Source of the DNA: Sepiola atlantica
Lineage: Eukaryota; Mollusca; Cephalopoda; Sepiida; Sepiolidae
NCBI GenBank assembly: GCA_963556195.1
Contig: CAUVYP010000254.1
Location: 124,001-188,000, forward strand
Direction of reading: 5' to 3'
Length of the DNA stretch: 64,000 nucleotides
Numbering within the stretch: position 1 is the stretch's first letter; every line of letters begins with the position of its first letter. Below are positions 1 through 11,090 of this stretch, piece after piece. The notes under the pieces were generated by a model. That model was not told where the DNA came from and did not search any database. It was given only the letters and a program-made list of their open reading frames with translations. The translations under genes were made by a program, and so were the position numbers.

Positions 1-134
1 TTACAGAATTAAGAATAAAGTATCCATTTTGGTATGAAATTTTATCCGATAGATTTTTTGCATATGTCGATACATTAAAAATGGAAATCTGTGTAAAGTA
101 AATGATTAAATATGACAAAATAACAAAAACTTAC

Positions 135-302
135 ATAAACTGAGAAATCTTTGGGTGCACTCTCAATGTGTCCATAGGGAGAGATGGATTTAGGAATATG
201 TTCCATGCTGAAGGCAGTAATCTTAATCTTATGTGATAACTTAATCACCAACGTTCCAATGCTGCCTACGAAGGGCCAACATTCACCGGCATTGACATTG
301 GG
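135..302 (-). CDS. SUN-protein exon 12, SUN domain core
   Basis: A 168-nt exon of exactly 56 codons, phase 0 at both ends, acceptor gtttcag, donor TAT|gtaagt. It encodes PNVNAGECWPFVGSIGTLVI and continues to EHIPKSISPYGHIESAPKDF and SVY. This corresponds to family motifs PDVxPGNCWAFxGxxG, LxxxIxPxxxxxEHIPK and SAPKDFxVYG. The Cys in GECWPF is the conserved structural Cys. The next exon, with the end of the SUN domain, is outside the window. Confidence 0.92.
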
Positions 303-582
303 CTGAAACAAGTAAAAATCAATCAATCAATAAATAAAGTTTTTTGTTTGGGATTTTTTTAGATGAGGATTGATAATTTGTATCCGGACTTAACTGCTAT
401 TCTCATCTTGAACGTGTTGTTTACTATACAGATTAATTCAAACAATTGTAAATCCTAAATCATAAAAAAACAACTTATTTCTAAATCGTCTTATTTTTCA
501 GGAATGGGGATCGGATTAAATTGACGACTACTTACACATTAAGGAAAATAAGTTTTCACTTGACAAAAATTGTGTTTTTTAC

Positions 583-692
583 CTGAATTGCAGCTTCGGG
601 TTGTTTCTGTTTACAATAGAGAGGAATACCAAGTATACCAAAGCAAGATTCCTTTAAAGTCTCCGAATTCAGAATGCTGATCACACTGCCAC
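583..692 (-). CDS. SUN-protein exon 11, SUN domain core
   Basis: A 110-nt exon with acceptor atatttcag and donor CAG|gtaaaa. It encodes GGSVISILNSETLKESCFGI and then LGIPLYCKQKQPEAAIQ. It matches the SUN signature GGxSVIxxxCSETY...LFGIPLxY...VIQ. At the position of the conserved Cys of the CSETY motif (in human SUN2 the residue that forms a disulfide with the KASH peptide, from family knowledge) this protein has Asn, and Tyr is replaced by Leu. A Cys appears seven residues later instead. Both ends fit the neighbouring exons. Confidence 0.9.
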
Positions 693-969
693 CTGAAATA
701 TTAGGGAAAAGGATTTTCAAATATACAGCATCAGTTATTAAAAGCAAACTTTTTGGGCCCCTTTTTAATTTCGTCTGGCAACTTGTCATATCAACTTATT
801 TATGTAATATCTCAACTTATTTTTAGATTATTTTTTTCAACAATGGATATTTATTTATGAAAACAACAATTTTGTTTTGAAATGGAAAGGAAAAAAACAT
901 TTTTTTATTGTCTAATTAAAATAAAACAACTTTTCTCCTGAAGAAACAAAGAAAAACAACACTAAAATG

Positions 970-1394
970 GGTGCTTATGCTGATTAGCGGCCATATGAAA
1001 AAATTATTTTTATATAAAAACAATAATATATACTTATTAAGCATTATATTCTTATTCACTGTACGAAAAAGTAGAAAAAATTATCCACTAGAACTTTAAT
1101 TACAAGTACTTTTCCATTCTGCGTATCATAACAGTGATTCGTTCACTAAGCCTCCATCTTGTTTTTTAAGAAGATTTCAAGGGCAGATAATTGAAATCTT
1201 CTTAAAAAACAAGATGGAGGCTTCAGTAAGCTGTTATGATATGCAGAATAGAAAGATACTTGTAATTAAAGTTCTAGTGGATAATTTTTTCTACTTTTTG
1301 TACAGTGAGTAAGAATATAATGCTTAATAAGTATATATTATTGTTTTTATATAAAAATAATTTTTTCATATGGCCGCTAATCAGCATAAGCACC
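970..1394. mobile_element. 425-bp palindromic MITE with 8-bp target duplication
   Basis: The sequence is an almost complete inverted repeat: each arm is about 205 bp with a short centre near 1182. It begins GGTGCTTATGCTGATTAGC and ends with the complement. The flanks are a perfect 8-bp direct repeat, CTAAAATG, at 962-969 and 1395-1402. An 8-bp duplication fits hAT, P or Merlin elements. There is no coding capacity. It lies in the intron between SUN exons 10 and 11, so a transcript of the gene would contain a long hairpin. Confidence 0.85.
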
Positions 1395-2177
1395 CTAAAA
1401 TGCAATTCCATTAACTATTGAAATTTAGTATTTTGGGGAATTTATAAATAAATTTAAAAAACGTCAGACTTAGAACGTTCTCATACCACTAAGGATATAT
1501 AAATATGTTTTGGCCCATATATTCACTCCAGTCGAAATTAAAGATTTAAACTGTACTTCTTTTTTTTTTTTTTACTTTTACTGAAACCAATCGAAAATGA
1601 AGTCCATATCGCAGCTCCTTAGAGAATTCGACTCTTGCATTAAAAAAAAAAAAATTAAAAAATAAGTTAAGATAAGTTATCTTCCTTCATATGACAATTG
1701 CCACTATAATGTAAAAGAAAGGGCCTATGTTTTTTCCTAATGGACTGAAAATTCACAAAAAAGAATTATAAATAAAAACTTTTGTTTTTTTAATTAATTT
1801 TCTGAAGGAATATTAAACAGATTTGCATTAAAAAATGACAAATTATTAATGGCTATAGTTCAATTTTTAGTAGTTTAAAATTGTAATTGTATTTAAAAAT
1901 GGCAAAAGAATTAAATCTAAATCAATACAATAAAAAAATGAAGAAAAATAATAAAATAAAATTATATTAAAATAATTTGTTTTAAGTTAAAAATGGCAAT
2001 AAATTGAACAATCACGGACAAATGAAAATTTTCTTTAGAGTTTACGTTCATTCTTGTGTTTTTTTTTCATACAATTATTCTTGAATCTTTCTGAAATTTG
2101 CAGAGGCAAATACCGTCATTAAATGGCCGTTTTATAATTATCTACGGAGCTAGGAACATAGAAAATCAAAAACGCAC

Positions 2178-2262
2178 CTTGAGATTCCAAAGCAAAATCT
2201 GCCATGTCAATTTTATCAGCATTGAACTCCCCAAGAGCTTCATCTATCAAGGACTGTAGAAA
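2178..2262 (-). CDS. SUN-protein exon 10, entry to SUN domain
   Basis: An 85-nt exon with acceptor gaattttccag and donor CAAG|gtgcgt. It encodes FLQSLIDEALGEFNADKID followed by MADFALESQ. It matches the conserved entry of SUN domains, where a helix (LVxxALxxYxADKxGxxDYALES) precedes the beta-rich core. The terminal G joins GT of exon 11 to give the Gly-Gly of the family's ALES-GG motif. Together with exons 11 and 12 this is the strongest identification in the window. Confidence 0.9.
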
Positions 2263-2416
2263 CTGGAAAATTCAAAGATTAACAACATTGTTAGAGTTGC
2301 AACAACATTTTTAACATGTTTGTAACAACATTGTTAAAATTGTAAACATGACAAAGTTTCATGTTTCACACTGGAAAACTTGTTTTATTTATATAATCTA
2401 TCTTAAGATATATGAA

Positions 2417-4105
2417 TTTCGGAAAATTGGGCAACAGAAAATTGGGCAACGGAAAATTGGGCAATTTTGGCAAGGTAGGAAAATTACACAATTATGGAAT
2501 AAATATCGATTGAAAATAGATTTTAGGCCCGTTCTTGAGGGGGATATAGTTTTAAACAGGGGCTAAACCTTCCCCACCCCCAAAAATGTATATTTAAAAA
2601 TAAATATTTTAGAATATTTATTGTTGTTTTAAAGCAAATAAAATCGATTTTTCTAAGTGTTTTTCTAAGAACACGCTTCTTGTATTATATTTTCCAATTA
2701 TTATATTAGTAAAAAAACTAGTAAATTAAAATACTATTACAAGATTAAATCCATCATAATGCATTTCGGTTTCTTCATAAACAAATCAGACATTTTAATA
2801 TTTTGTTAATAGTTGAAAAAAAATTGAAAGGATTTTGGAAGTATTTAATTATCGAATAGAAAGTCATTTAAACTGGATTTTAAATTCTTAGCAAATCTTC
2901 ATGAATTAAAAGATTGAAAGTTTTGGAAGTTATTTACATCCAATAATTTTATAAATAAACATTAAAACAACATTATCTTAAGAAAAGTACTTATAATTTT
3001 ATAACAATTGTGGGTTAGTGTTAAGATTGACGGCCTAAACAGTTTCTTCAAAAAGTTTAATAAAATTAGTGTATAGGCGATAATATGTATATAATTTTTT
3101 GAAGATTATGATATTAAGAACGTTCTGGAGTTAAAAATCAATTTAGTATCAGGTAGTAATAGGGAAAAAGTTGTTTTAATACTTTTTTCGTCTTGAGCAA
3201 TACAAAAAAATATGTGGCGCCATTAGGTATGTGCACTACTTCTGGGTCCTTTTTGTTAAAATCTCGATTATTCTAGCATATTTACACATTTCAAACATAT
3301 TTTTTCTTCAGATTACATGCGTAATAATAAATAGATTTAAAAAAAAACATAAACCATTTTTATCGCCTATACACAATTTTTCATCGCATTCTGTTTAGGC
3401 CATCGATCTGAACTCTTACCCAATTTGGTTCAATTAATAATTTAATGACCAAACGATATTGTAATAATTAAGTTAACTTTCAAACAGTCAGCGTGGTTTT
3501 AATAAGCAAAAAAAAAATTAAATTAAATTAAAAGACTCTTGGACAATGCGGGATAGATACAGCTAGTTTTGGACAAAATTGATTTTTATTCTTAAATTGT
3601 ATTTCTAGTCATGAAATAAATTTCTAATTTACTTTTTAAAGTCTTGAAAATGTATCTGTAATTCAGTGTTTTTAATCGCTGGTGGTCATGTTACCTAAAA
3701 ATAGATTTAACTAAATTTTTTAACTTTTTTTTTCTTTCAAATAAATCGTATCACATTTTATCTTGTTTATGAAGAAACCGAAATGCACTGTGATGGATTT
3801 AATCTCATGATAGGATTTTAATTTACTACTTTTTTATTGATATAATAATTAATTGGAAAAACTAATACAAGAAGCGTGTTCTTAGAATGGACACTTAACT
3901 TAGAAAAATCGTTTTTATTCAGTAAATATTTTTAAATATTTATTTTTGAATATATTTTTTTTTTGGGGGGGGGGGCACTATTTAAAACTATACCCCCCCC
4001 CCCCCCGTCAAGAACGGTCCTAAAATCTATTTTCAATCGATATTTATTCCATAATTGCCTAATTTTCCTAACTTGCAAAAATTGCCAAATTTTCCGGGAA
4101 CCAAG
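2417..4105. repeat. 1.7-kb foldback element, GGAAAATT family, copy 1
   Basis: The left end carries repeated GGAAAATTGGGCAAC units, then GGAATAAATATCGATTGAAA and further shared sequence. The right end carries the reverse complement, and the match continues inward, including the pair 'GTGTATAGGCGATAA' and its complement, to a centre near 3250. Arms are therefore about 800 bp, imperfect, with G and C homopolymers on opposite arms. Two relatives lie at 59.4 and 62.9 kb. No open frame of note. It sits in the SUN intron between exons 9c and 10. Confidence 0.75.
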
Positions 4106-4129
4106 ATATATATATCGAAATGAATAAAT

Positions 4130-5110
4130 ATGAAAGTTGGGCCCATTTCTTGCACTAACGATAAATCAAAACGACGTATTTCAAGTTAATTCAACCTTGC
4201 ACAATAGACGCACCATCTTTTTTATGTACTGTTTATGTATATGCGATATCAGTCACAAGGTTAACTAATTTGCATATTGGTTTTGAAAAAGTGTTATATA
4301 ATGGGACGCATGTGTGGATGGACGTACGGAAAGATCGCTTAACTTGTGCGATTTGTAATGAAGTCATCTCGTGCAAGTTTAGTGTAATGTTGTTTCTCAC
4401 GGTCGCAGTGACGGGTGACGAGACCTTAATTCAAAGGTTAGGTCACACCTGCACGTCGATCACGAGATTTCGTGAGGTCACAGTTTTTCCGGTGGGAAAA
4501 CTGGGATTGAGATTTCAGTTCTTGACTGGAAGCCAACGAGTCAACACGTTTTAGCCATGTAGCGATTACACGCTAGGGGATTTTGGATCCCCCAAAAATG
4601 AGAGCCAGACGATGTCCCCTCTTCCTTCCCTTACAAGTGATTAGGTGATTAATTAAGAAATTAACTAGTGTAAGCTTCTCTCTCTCTTCTACAACGAACT
4701 TGCCCAGTATCGGCAAGCTAAAAAGTAATAAATGGCTCTAAATTAAAAAGGAGAAGTCTTGTTATATTTTATTGTGCGTGGGGGATTTGATTTCAGCCCA
4801 CGAAGAAACCGCTGGTATGATGGAAGAAGCGAGCAAAGATTATGACGCTCGGCTTAGCGACAGACAGATAGCACCCACGACACAAAGCAGTCGACAACAA
4901 TGGCAGAGAAGAAAGATACATGGTTAGTACAAATAGTTCCCTACAGCTGGGAAATGCGAATAGGCGACACATCGTCCCGTTTCGGGATAAGCAGACGAGA
5001 GTTCTACGACGTCCAGAAATTCCCGACATGAAACATATTATAAACCTGTTAATACAACAAAAGAACATTTTATTAATTAACTATTATTTCTTATTGTTTT
5101 TTAATTGAAT
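4130..5110. other. Unassigned stretch, possible degraded LTR retroelement end
   Basis: Less AT-rich than its surroundings, with open but featureless frames. A short AATAAA-bearing region near 4725-4735 and a GT-rich stretch before a possible primer-site-like segment at about 4780 suggest an LTR end, but I found no second LTR, no target duplication and no recognisable protein. I make no functional call. Confidence 0.2.
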
Positions 5111-5180
5111 AATTGTTTTTATTTTAATATAGCAAATAGTTCTGTTTCACAATATTATTTTATTTCCTGTATAAATATTT

Positions 5181-5358
5181 AAAATCAATTTGCCTTTTTA
5201 TTTGCAATTTAGAAATAGATCACAATTTGTTGAAAATCAAGTCAGTTCCTCTAAAGAACGGAACGTGTTCTTACGTTCCTTTCTTTAGAGGAACTGACTT
5301 GATTTTCAACAAATTGCGATCTATTTCTAAATTGCAAATAAAAAGGCAAATTGATTTT
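5181..5358. repeat. Short palindromic element, about 180 bp
   Basis: A near-perfect inverted repeat with arms of about 80 bp, beginning AAAATCAATTTGCC and ending GGCAAATTGATTTT, with a loop containing GGAACG around 5260. The transcript would fold into a long hairpin. No target duplication is evident. It is probably a MITE. Confidence 0.7.
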
Positions 5359-5577
5359 TTCTTTCTTTTCCTTTATTTGGAGTTACATTTAAAAGATAAA
5401 TAAATTTGTATCAAAATTACCAAAATGTTAATGTTTATCTATTTATATGAATAAATGAGAAAGATTTTATTTTGTGTTTACAACAAAGTTATCAATAAAA
5501 TGTTTATTATTTTAAATTAACGTTTTAAGTAGCAAATTCTGCAAAGCAATAGCAAGCCGGTAAAGTCAGCTAGTATA

Positions 5578-6140
5578 TATATAATTGGCTAGGGAGAATG
5601 TTTCGTGGGTGTGAGTAGTGCGTTTTTATGGAAAGGTGTTGACGTAAGGTGGTGCCGGTGTGGGTGAGTTGAATGTCTAGTTTTTCTTTATGTATTGCAC
5701 TGCGGATGGCATTAGTGATTCTGTCATTGAAGAAAGGTAGTTTTAGGAAACATGTGTTGGAGAGTGTGTTGTGTCTGCGTGGTCTGGTCTTGCTGAGGCG
5801 GGTTATTGTGGAAGCGGGGTAGCCGTTGCTAATTAAGGTTTGATGGAAATCTTTGGTGTGTTTAATTTTATTGGCAGTAGATGAGCATTTTTTTCTGTAT
5901 GCGGGTAATTTCATTACGGGCATAGTCTAGTTTGGCTTTAAGGGGCAGGGCAGACTTAAAATGAACAAATAAGTTTTTACAGGCAGATTTTCTGTAGAAA
6001 TTGGTCTGTATAGAAACGTCTTCTGTGATTTTGAAGTTAAAATCGAAGAGAAATAGTGAGCCGGAGTCGTTAAGGTGTTCTATAGTAAATTTTATATGGG
6101 GGTCGGTGTTGTTGAAAATGTCGAAAATGTTGATAGCTTC
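5578..6140 (-). pseudogene. Penelope-like retroelement fragment (end of RT, linker), copy B2
   Basis: Reading right to left, the frame gives FNNTDPHIKFTIEHLND, then FRFDFNFKI-type residues and KSALPLKAKLDYARNEITRI before frameshifts. It is colinear with the better preserved copy at 12.7-13.5 kb, which continues into a GIY-YIG nuclease. The nuclease part is missing here. The 5' side abuts a (TA)n tract at 6147 at nearly the same residue where the other copy stops, and the 3' side ends at another TA-rich site near 5572. It is inactive. Confidence 0.65.
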
Positions 6141-6143
6141 TTC

Positions 6144-6146
<3 letters not shown>

Positions 6147-6178
<32 letters not shown>
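6147..6178. repeat. (TA)n microsatellite
   Basis: Uninterrupted TA dinucleotides directly abutting the truncated end of the Penelope-like fragment. Confidence 0.95.
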
Positions 6179-6182
<4 letters not shown>

Positions 6183-6277
6183 ACACTCAGAGGAACTACT
6201 TTCAGTAAGTAAAAAGTAAATGGTAGAAAAAACTCGTATGGAAAATAGAGTTCATGTTTAATATGTTATTTTTTGCT

Positions 6278-6732
6278 TAACGTTATCAGTTGTTTTTATT
6301 TAATGTTATCAGCTGTTATGAATAAAAAAAAACTGTAGTTACTTAATGTTATCGTCTGTTTGCGATATAGTTTTCACTGACAACATCGTATGCTCAAATG
6401 TTGAGTGTGATGCCTTGTTAAGCCCACATCATAAATGTCAGCATTAAACGTGTAATATTAATTATCAAAGAAAAGCTTTTGTCATCAGTCATTCAATAAT
6501 TATTTTAACATTTCAAATAAGGTTTTATTGAATGCAGTTTTCAGATTAAGCATTTCCAGCGTTATCTTTTCAAGACACTACTCTTCATCCTATCGACAAA
6601 AAAAACAAAATCAAGTAAATATTATGTAATTTAAAGTTGAAACACTTACTGATTCAGAAATGCTAAACTTGGAACGGATAAAATCCTTTTTGACATCAGT
6701 TGGAAACTATAATAAAAAATATAAATTTTTAC

Positions 6733-6767
<35 letters not shown>

Positions 6768-6883
6768 GTTATCAGTTGTTTTTATTTAATGTTATCAGCT
6801 GTTGTGAATAAAAAAAACGTTAGTTACTTAATGTTATCGTCTGTTTGCGATATAGTTTTCACTGACAACATCGTATGCTCATT
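6278..6883. repeat. SUN intron-exon block, copy c plus partial extra copy
   Basis: A block beginning ACGTTATCAGTTG carries exon 9c and runs to about 6735. After (TA)16 at 6734-6766 the same block starts again and continues for about 118 bp until it meets a SINE fragment at 6889. Closely related blocks lie at 7586-7992 and 13539-13990. The tandem layout with (TA)n between units suggests unequal exchange through the microsatellite. Confidence 0.85.
6650..6706 (-). CDS. SUN-protein exon 9, tandem copy c (third in transcript)
   Basis: A 57-nt exon encoding FPTDVKKDFIRSKFSISES, donor TCA|gtaagt. The surrounding block, about 6278-6735, closely matches 13539-13990 and partly 7586-7992. A further partial copy of the block without the exon starts at 6766, immediately across a (TA)n tract. 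The join to exon 10 is in phase 0 and puts this peptide directly before the helical lead-in of the SUN domain. Confidence 0.78.
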
Positions 6884-6888
6884 TGACA

Positions 6889-7086
6889 GGTCCACCTTCC
6901 CAGGCTTTGCCTCCCCTCTTTGGGGAGGAGTAAGTTTATTGCTTACTGCCTGAGGCGCCCCTACCGGGGAATGCCCATTCAATTTTTAAACCCAACTTTC
7001 CCGACCCGACCTTGGGTCACATCTTACTTGGTTCTGTAATAACCAGGTGGGATTAGCCTTCCAACAACCACTCACTTATACACCGC
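6889..7086 (+). repeat. Partial U2-type SINE body
   Basis: Contains the conserved body of the SINE family seen complete at 41.7-42.1 kb: GTCCACCTTCCCAGGC, the CTCTTTGGGGAGGAGTAAG hairpin, CCTACCGGGGAATG and CGACCTTGGGTCACATC. The U2 head is absent and the junction with the SUN repeat block is abrupt. Confidence 0.7.
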
Positions 7087-7585
7087 CCTCAGAATTGTAC
7101 TTTTAGAGATTCAACAATTTCGTAAATTTCACAATTAATCGTCAATTATTTCGAAAGATTTGTATTTGTTTTGTCTTTTTTTCATTAATAAATATTTAAG
7201 TTAAAAACAATTATTTATTAATAAATAAAGAGAATTCAAACATGATATTTTCTTTCAAAATTGAATTGTTTATCAATAAATAACTGTTGTAACTTTTTTT
7301 CAATGAATAAATTGTCAGTGTAGTCATTGACTTTAATTTACTTTTTCACACTTAAAATTAAAAAAAACACTTTATTTGAAAAAGAATCAATGTAATTTAT
7401 CATTACGACACGTTAAGAATAAATCGAGTAACTAAAGTTTTAAATCATGTAAAAAAAGTTTTATTTCATATTCTAAGGAAAAACGTTGGTAAACAGACGC
7501 CATCAATAATTTCAACGTATTACTAAATTAAAAACTAATACCAAGTTAAATATAAACCTTTTTAGTTAAAAATAAACTAAGTTCT

Positions 7586-7992
7586 TGACAAATGACAAAT
7601 GTTAAGTGTGATACCTTGTTAAGCATTTGAAAACTGCTAATAGGATGTATTTTTAGCAGAAAAAGGCAATCATTTTCAAGCCCACATCATAAATGTCAGC
7701 ATTAAACATGTAATATTAATTATCAAAGAAAAGCTTTTGTCATCAGTCATTCAATAATTATTTTAACATTTCAAATAAGGTTTTATTGAATGCAGTTTTC
7801 AGATTAAGCATTTCCAGCGTTATCTTTTCAAGACACTACTATTCATCCTATCAACAAAAAAAACAAAATATAGTAAATATTTAGTAATTTGAAGTTGAAA
7901 CACTTACCGATTCAGAAATGCCAAACTTAGAACGGATAAAATCCATTTTCACATCAGTTGGAAACTATAATAAAAAATATAAATTTTTACAT
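7586..7992. repeat. SUN intron-exon block, copy b
   Basis: Shares with the other blocks the run from 'CCCACATCATAAATGTCAGC' through exon 9b to the (TA)n tract, but has a different leader with an extra stretch at about 7624-7678. It is flanked on the right by (TA)n and the 3.1-kb transposon. Confidence 0.8.
7908..7964 (-). CDS. SUN-protein exon 9, tandem copy b (second in transcript)
   Basis: A 57-nt exon, phase 0 to phase 0, with the same splice-site context as copies a and c (donor TCG|gtaagt). It encodes FPTDVKMDFIRSKFGISES. It differs from copy c by Lys to Met and Ser to Gly replacements plus silent changes, with no disabling change. It is followed on the plus side by a (TA)n tract and the first 3.1-kb transposon. 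Maintenance of frame and splice sites suggests it is still used, but transcripts are needed to know. Confidence 0.75.
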
Positions 7993-8461
7993 TATATATA
8001 TATATATTAGGGGAGGTCGATTTTGAAACTGTAAATTATCGCACTCGAAGAAAGTTGCCAAATAATGTCAAAAGTTACCACAAGAAATATTTTTCTTCAA
8101 AACTTTGTATTTATTTGAGCATTGCAACTTTAAGATCAAATAAATCGAGATTTTTTCTCACAGCCTAGATTTCACCGGCAGATGTGTCGCCTTAAATTAA
8201 ACCCGGGTTTTAACAAACAAAAAAGTAATACATTACTTAATAATAAATATTTTAAAGTTTATTATTCCTTTTCTTAAGAAATTAAATGTACATATTCAAA
8301 TTAAAAAGGAATAAAACACTATAATATTTAATTTTATATATAAATAATTATTTATTTACATAGGCGTTTTATTTATTGGATATTTTTTATGGTATTCACC
8401 GGTTGAAAATTCAACGAGCGAATTTGAATTCACGTGTTGATTCTGTTATCACAAATATATA

Positions 8462-9220
8462 TTGAATTGTCGAGCGCTGGCTTATCTAATCCCATTTTCC
8501 CGACCTTTTGTCACACCTTACCTTGTGGGAGTTAGATAAATAAAAACTAGTTCAGCCAGGGGTTTTTACCCCACCAAATAAACCGGTATCGTCCGGGTCT
8601 TTGGGTCTGGTTTCACGCCTGTCTATTGGGGCTTGTCCGTCCTGTGCAGTTCTAGGAGGTGCACCTCCCAGGTTTCGCCTTCCCTCTTTGGGGAGGAGTA
8701 AGTTTATTGCTTACTGTCTGAGGCGGCCCTACCGGGGAATGCCGACGGAGCTGCCCAGGCAATTTTTAAATTGCCAGAGTGCTCACCTCTCGAGCACTGG
8801 CTTTCTTATCCCACTTTCCTGACCTTGTGCCAATCTTACCTTGTTGGAGGTAGATAAATAAAATCTAGTTCAGCCAGGGGTTTTTACCCCACCAAATAAA
8901 TCGGTATCGTCCGGGCCTTTGGGTCTGGATTTACGCCCGTCTATTGGGGCTTATCCGTCCTGTGCAATTCTAGGAGGTGCACCCTCCCAGGCTTTGCCTT
9001 CCCTCTTTGGGGAGGAGTAAGTTTATTGCTAACTGTCTGAGACGCCCCTACAGGGGAATGGGGGAATGCCGACGGAGCTGCCCAGGCAATTTTTTAATAG
9101 CCAGAGTGCTCACCTCTATAGTGCAGGCTTATCTAATCCCACTTTCATGACCTTGTGTCACATCTTACCTTGTTGGAGGTAGACAAATAAAACTATTTCA
9201 GCCAGGGGTTTTTACCCCAC
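8462..9220 (+). repeat. Tandem SINE-body units inside transposon copy 1
   Basis: Three successive units share CTTATCTAATCCC, CCAGGGGTTTTTACCCCACC, the CTCTTTGGGGAGGAGTAAG hairpin, and CCGACGGAGCTGCCC. The unit is about 340 bp and the third is incomplete. The body matches the U2-headed SINE at 41.7-42.1 kb but no U2 head is present. Confidence 0.75.
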
Positions 9221-9253
9221 CTAAAATATTATATGTATTGGAGTTGATGGGAG

Positions 9254-10636
9254 AATGGATAAGGACACATTGATGTATAAGGAAATTGTGGATGAAAATA
9301 GACAGAGAATTATGAAAAAAACTAAGGGACCAGAACACCATTTAACTTTTAAAAAAGAAACACCATGTGAAAGTAAATATCTGTCACAGAGTTCTTCCTA
9401 ATAGTGGTGCAACAGGTGCTGTTCATGCAGATCAAGTGGTGGATGTTTTGCATGAATTCCACAGTGAGAACAGTATCATAGCTATACTTGTTGACAACAC
9501 TAATACAAACAGAGGTTGCGAAGGTGGAATGGTTGCAATTTTAGAAAAAAAACTTTTTAAAAATCTTCACACAATTGGTTGCTCTTTGCATCATAATGAA
9601 CTACCTTTCAGAGCCCTTTTTAAAAACATAGATGGTTGCGCAAAGGGCCCTACAACATTCAGTGGCCCTCTGGGGAAATTATGCTCAAATGATTGCCATG
9701 ATTTACCCCAAATATCATTTTCCACTATTAGCAATCCTCTAGAGTCAATTTTTAAAATTGATGAAATACATGATCTTAGTTCTGACCAAAGACTCCTTTA
9801 TGAATACACAGTAGGTATTTCTAGAGGTAAGGTTGACTCTAGATATACCTCCTGGAAAATTGGTCCTTTAAACCAAGCAAGATGGTTAACTTTGGCCATC
9901 AGGCTCATGTGTTTATGGACTCGTGGTGCATACCCACAAAGGCACACAACAAAACTACACTATGTAGTAAATTTTATTGTAAATGTGTATGCCACTTCTT
10001 GGTTTGAAATTAAAAGAAATAGTAAATTCCACAATCAGCAAGTGCACATTTTTAATATGATCCAGAGGATTAAGGAGCAGCCTCAGGAAATCCAAGATAT
10101 CACATTTAGAAATATACAAGGTAATACATTTTGTTTACTGCCTGAAAATGGTTAAATCTGAGGAGATTGAAGTAAGAGAAGAAGCTTTAAAAAGAATTTT
10201 GGCCATTAGTTAAGTAATATTTATTCATATATCTCTGACTCAATTATTTATTCCAATTTATAGAATGATTTTTAAAGATTTTATCTAATTTCACCATAAT
10301 TATTAAAGCAGTACAGATTGGAATTTTTTAATAATTCAATTAATTAATTTGTTCTTTCAGGAGTGAGGAGTCAACCAGAAAAAGATTAAAAAGAATACCA
10401 CCTATTAATTTTAATGCCACACATTGGACACAATTAATAGATTTAAAATTATACTGCATTTTTGGCATTCTCAGGGCGTGGAACGGGCAGTTAAGTTAAT
10501 AACAGAAGCTTCACAAACTGTATATGGTTTTGAAGCAAGGCATCAACACATTACAGCCAAAGTTTTGAGTCAGAAATTGAGACCAGCATTTTTGTCTAAG
10601 GGGTCTTATATGGAGCAATTTGACTCTCAATATTAA
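9254..10636 (+). pseudogene. Transposase-like gene of the 3.1-kb transposon, copy 1 (broken)
   Basis: The longest open part, 9367-10155, contains RVLPNSGATGAVHADQVVDV, then HTIGCSLHHNELPFRALFKN and LNQARWLTLAIR. The segment at 10424-10636 holds HSQGVERAVKLI and VYGFEARHQHI. I recognise the H-x-NELPFR and HSQ-x-VER motifs from a mobile-element-associated family in invertebrate genomes but cannot give its superfamily. A 14-bp deletion shifts frame near 10148, the intron donor at 10210 has changed from GT to TT, and about 100 bp of the second exon is deleted. It is not functional. Confidence 0.7.
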
Positions 10637-11090
10637 GCTCCATTAAAATAGTGTTAGGTTTTTCCTTATTTCTTTGCTTGTTATATTTTCACTTATAACA
10701 GAAAAAAATCATTTTTTTAGGTATTCAAATATTACTGTTTAATTCATAACGTTAAAAGGTAGTTTACAAAAGCAGATACTGAAAATGAGGGGGGGGGGGC
10801 AAATTTTCAATTTGAAGATTTCTTTAATTAATATCATTTTTATAAAATAAAAGGACATCCCCTGATTTTAAATGCTAAAATTATTTGGTTTTCACACCGA
10901 TATTCAAGCAAATCTTGCAAAAACGAGGAATTTTCAGTATATTCTTGTCTACGATCTTTGATACCAAACGCTCAAAAAACCGCTGAAGTTGTTGATCTAA
11001 TTTTTTGCATGAGTATTTAATAGGGCTATATACAACTTTCGGTACGTGCCTTTTTTTAATATTTAAAAAAAAGTGTAAAATCGACCTACC

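Noticed and set aside
4270..4554. 94-codon frame in the 4.3-kb stretch
   Set aside because: No recognised domain, non-ATG start, and the surroundings look like a decayed repeat.
8007..8025. Interstitial telomere repeat
   Set aside because: A single TTAGGG at a transposon end and its complement at the other end; no tandem array.
8601..8822. 73-codon frame also present at 25146-25367
   Set aside because: It is a translation of the SINE-body unit inside the 3.1-kb transposon.
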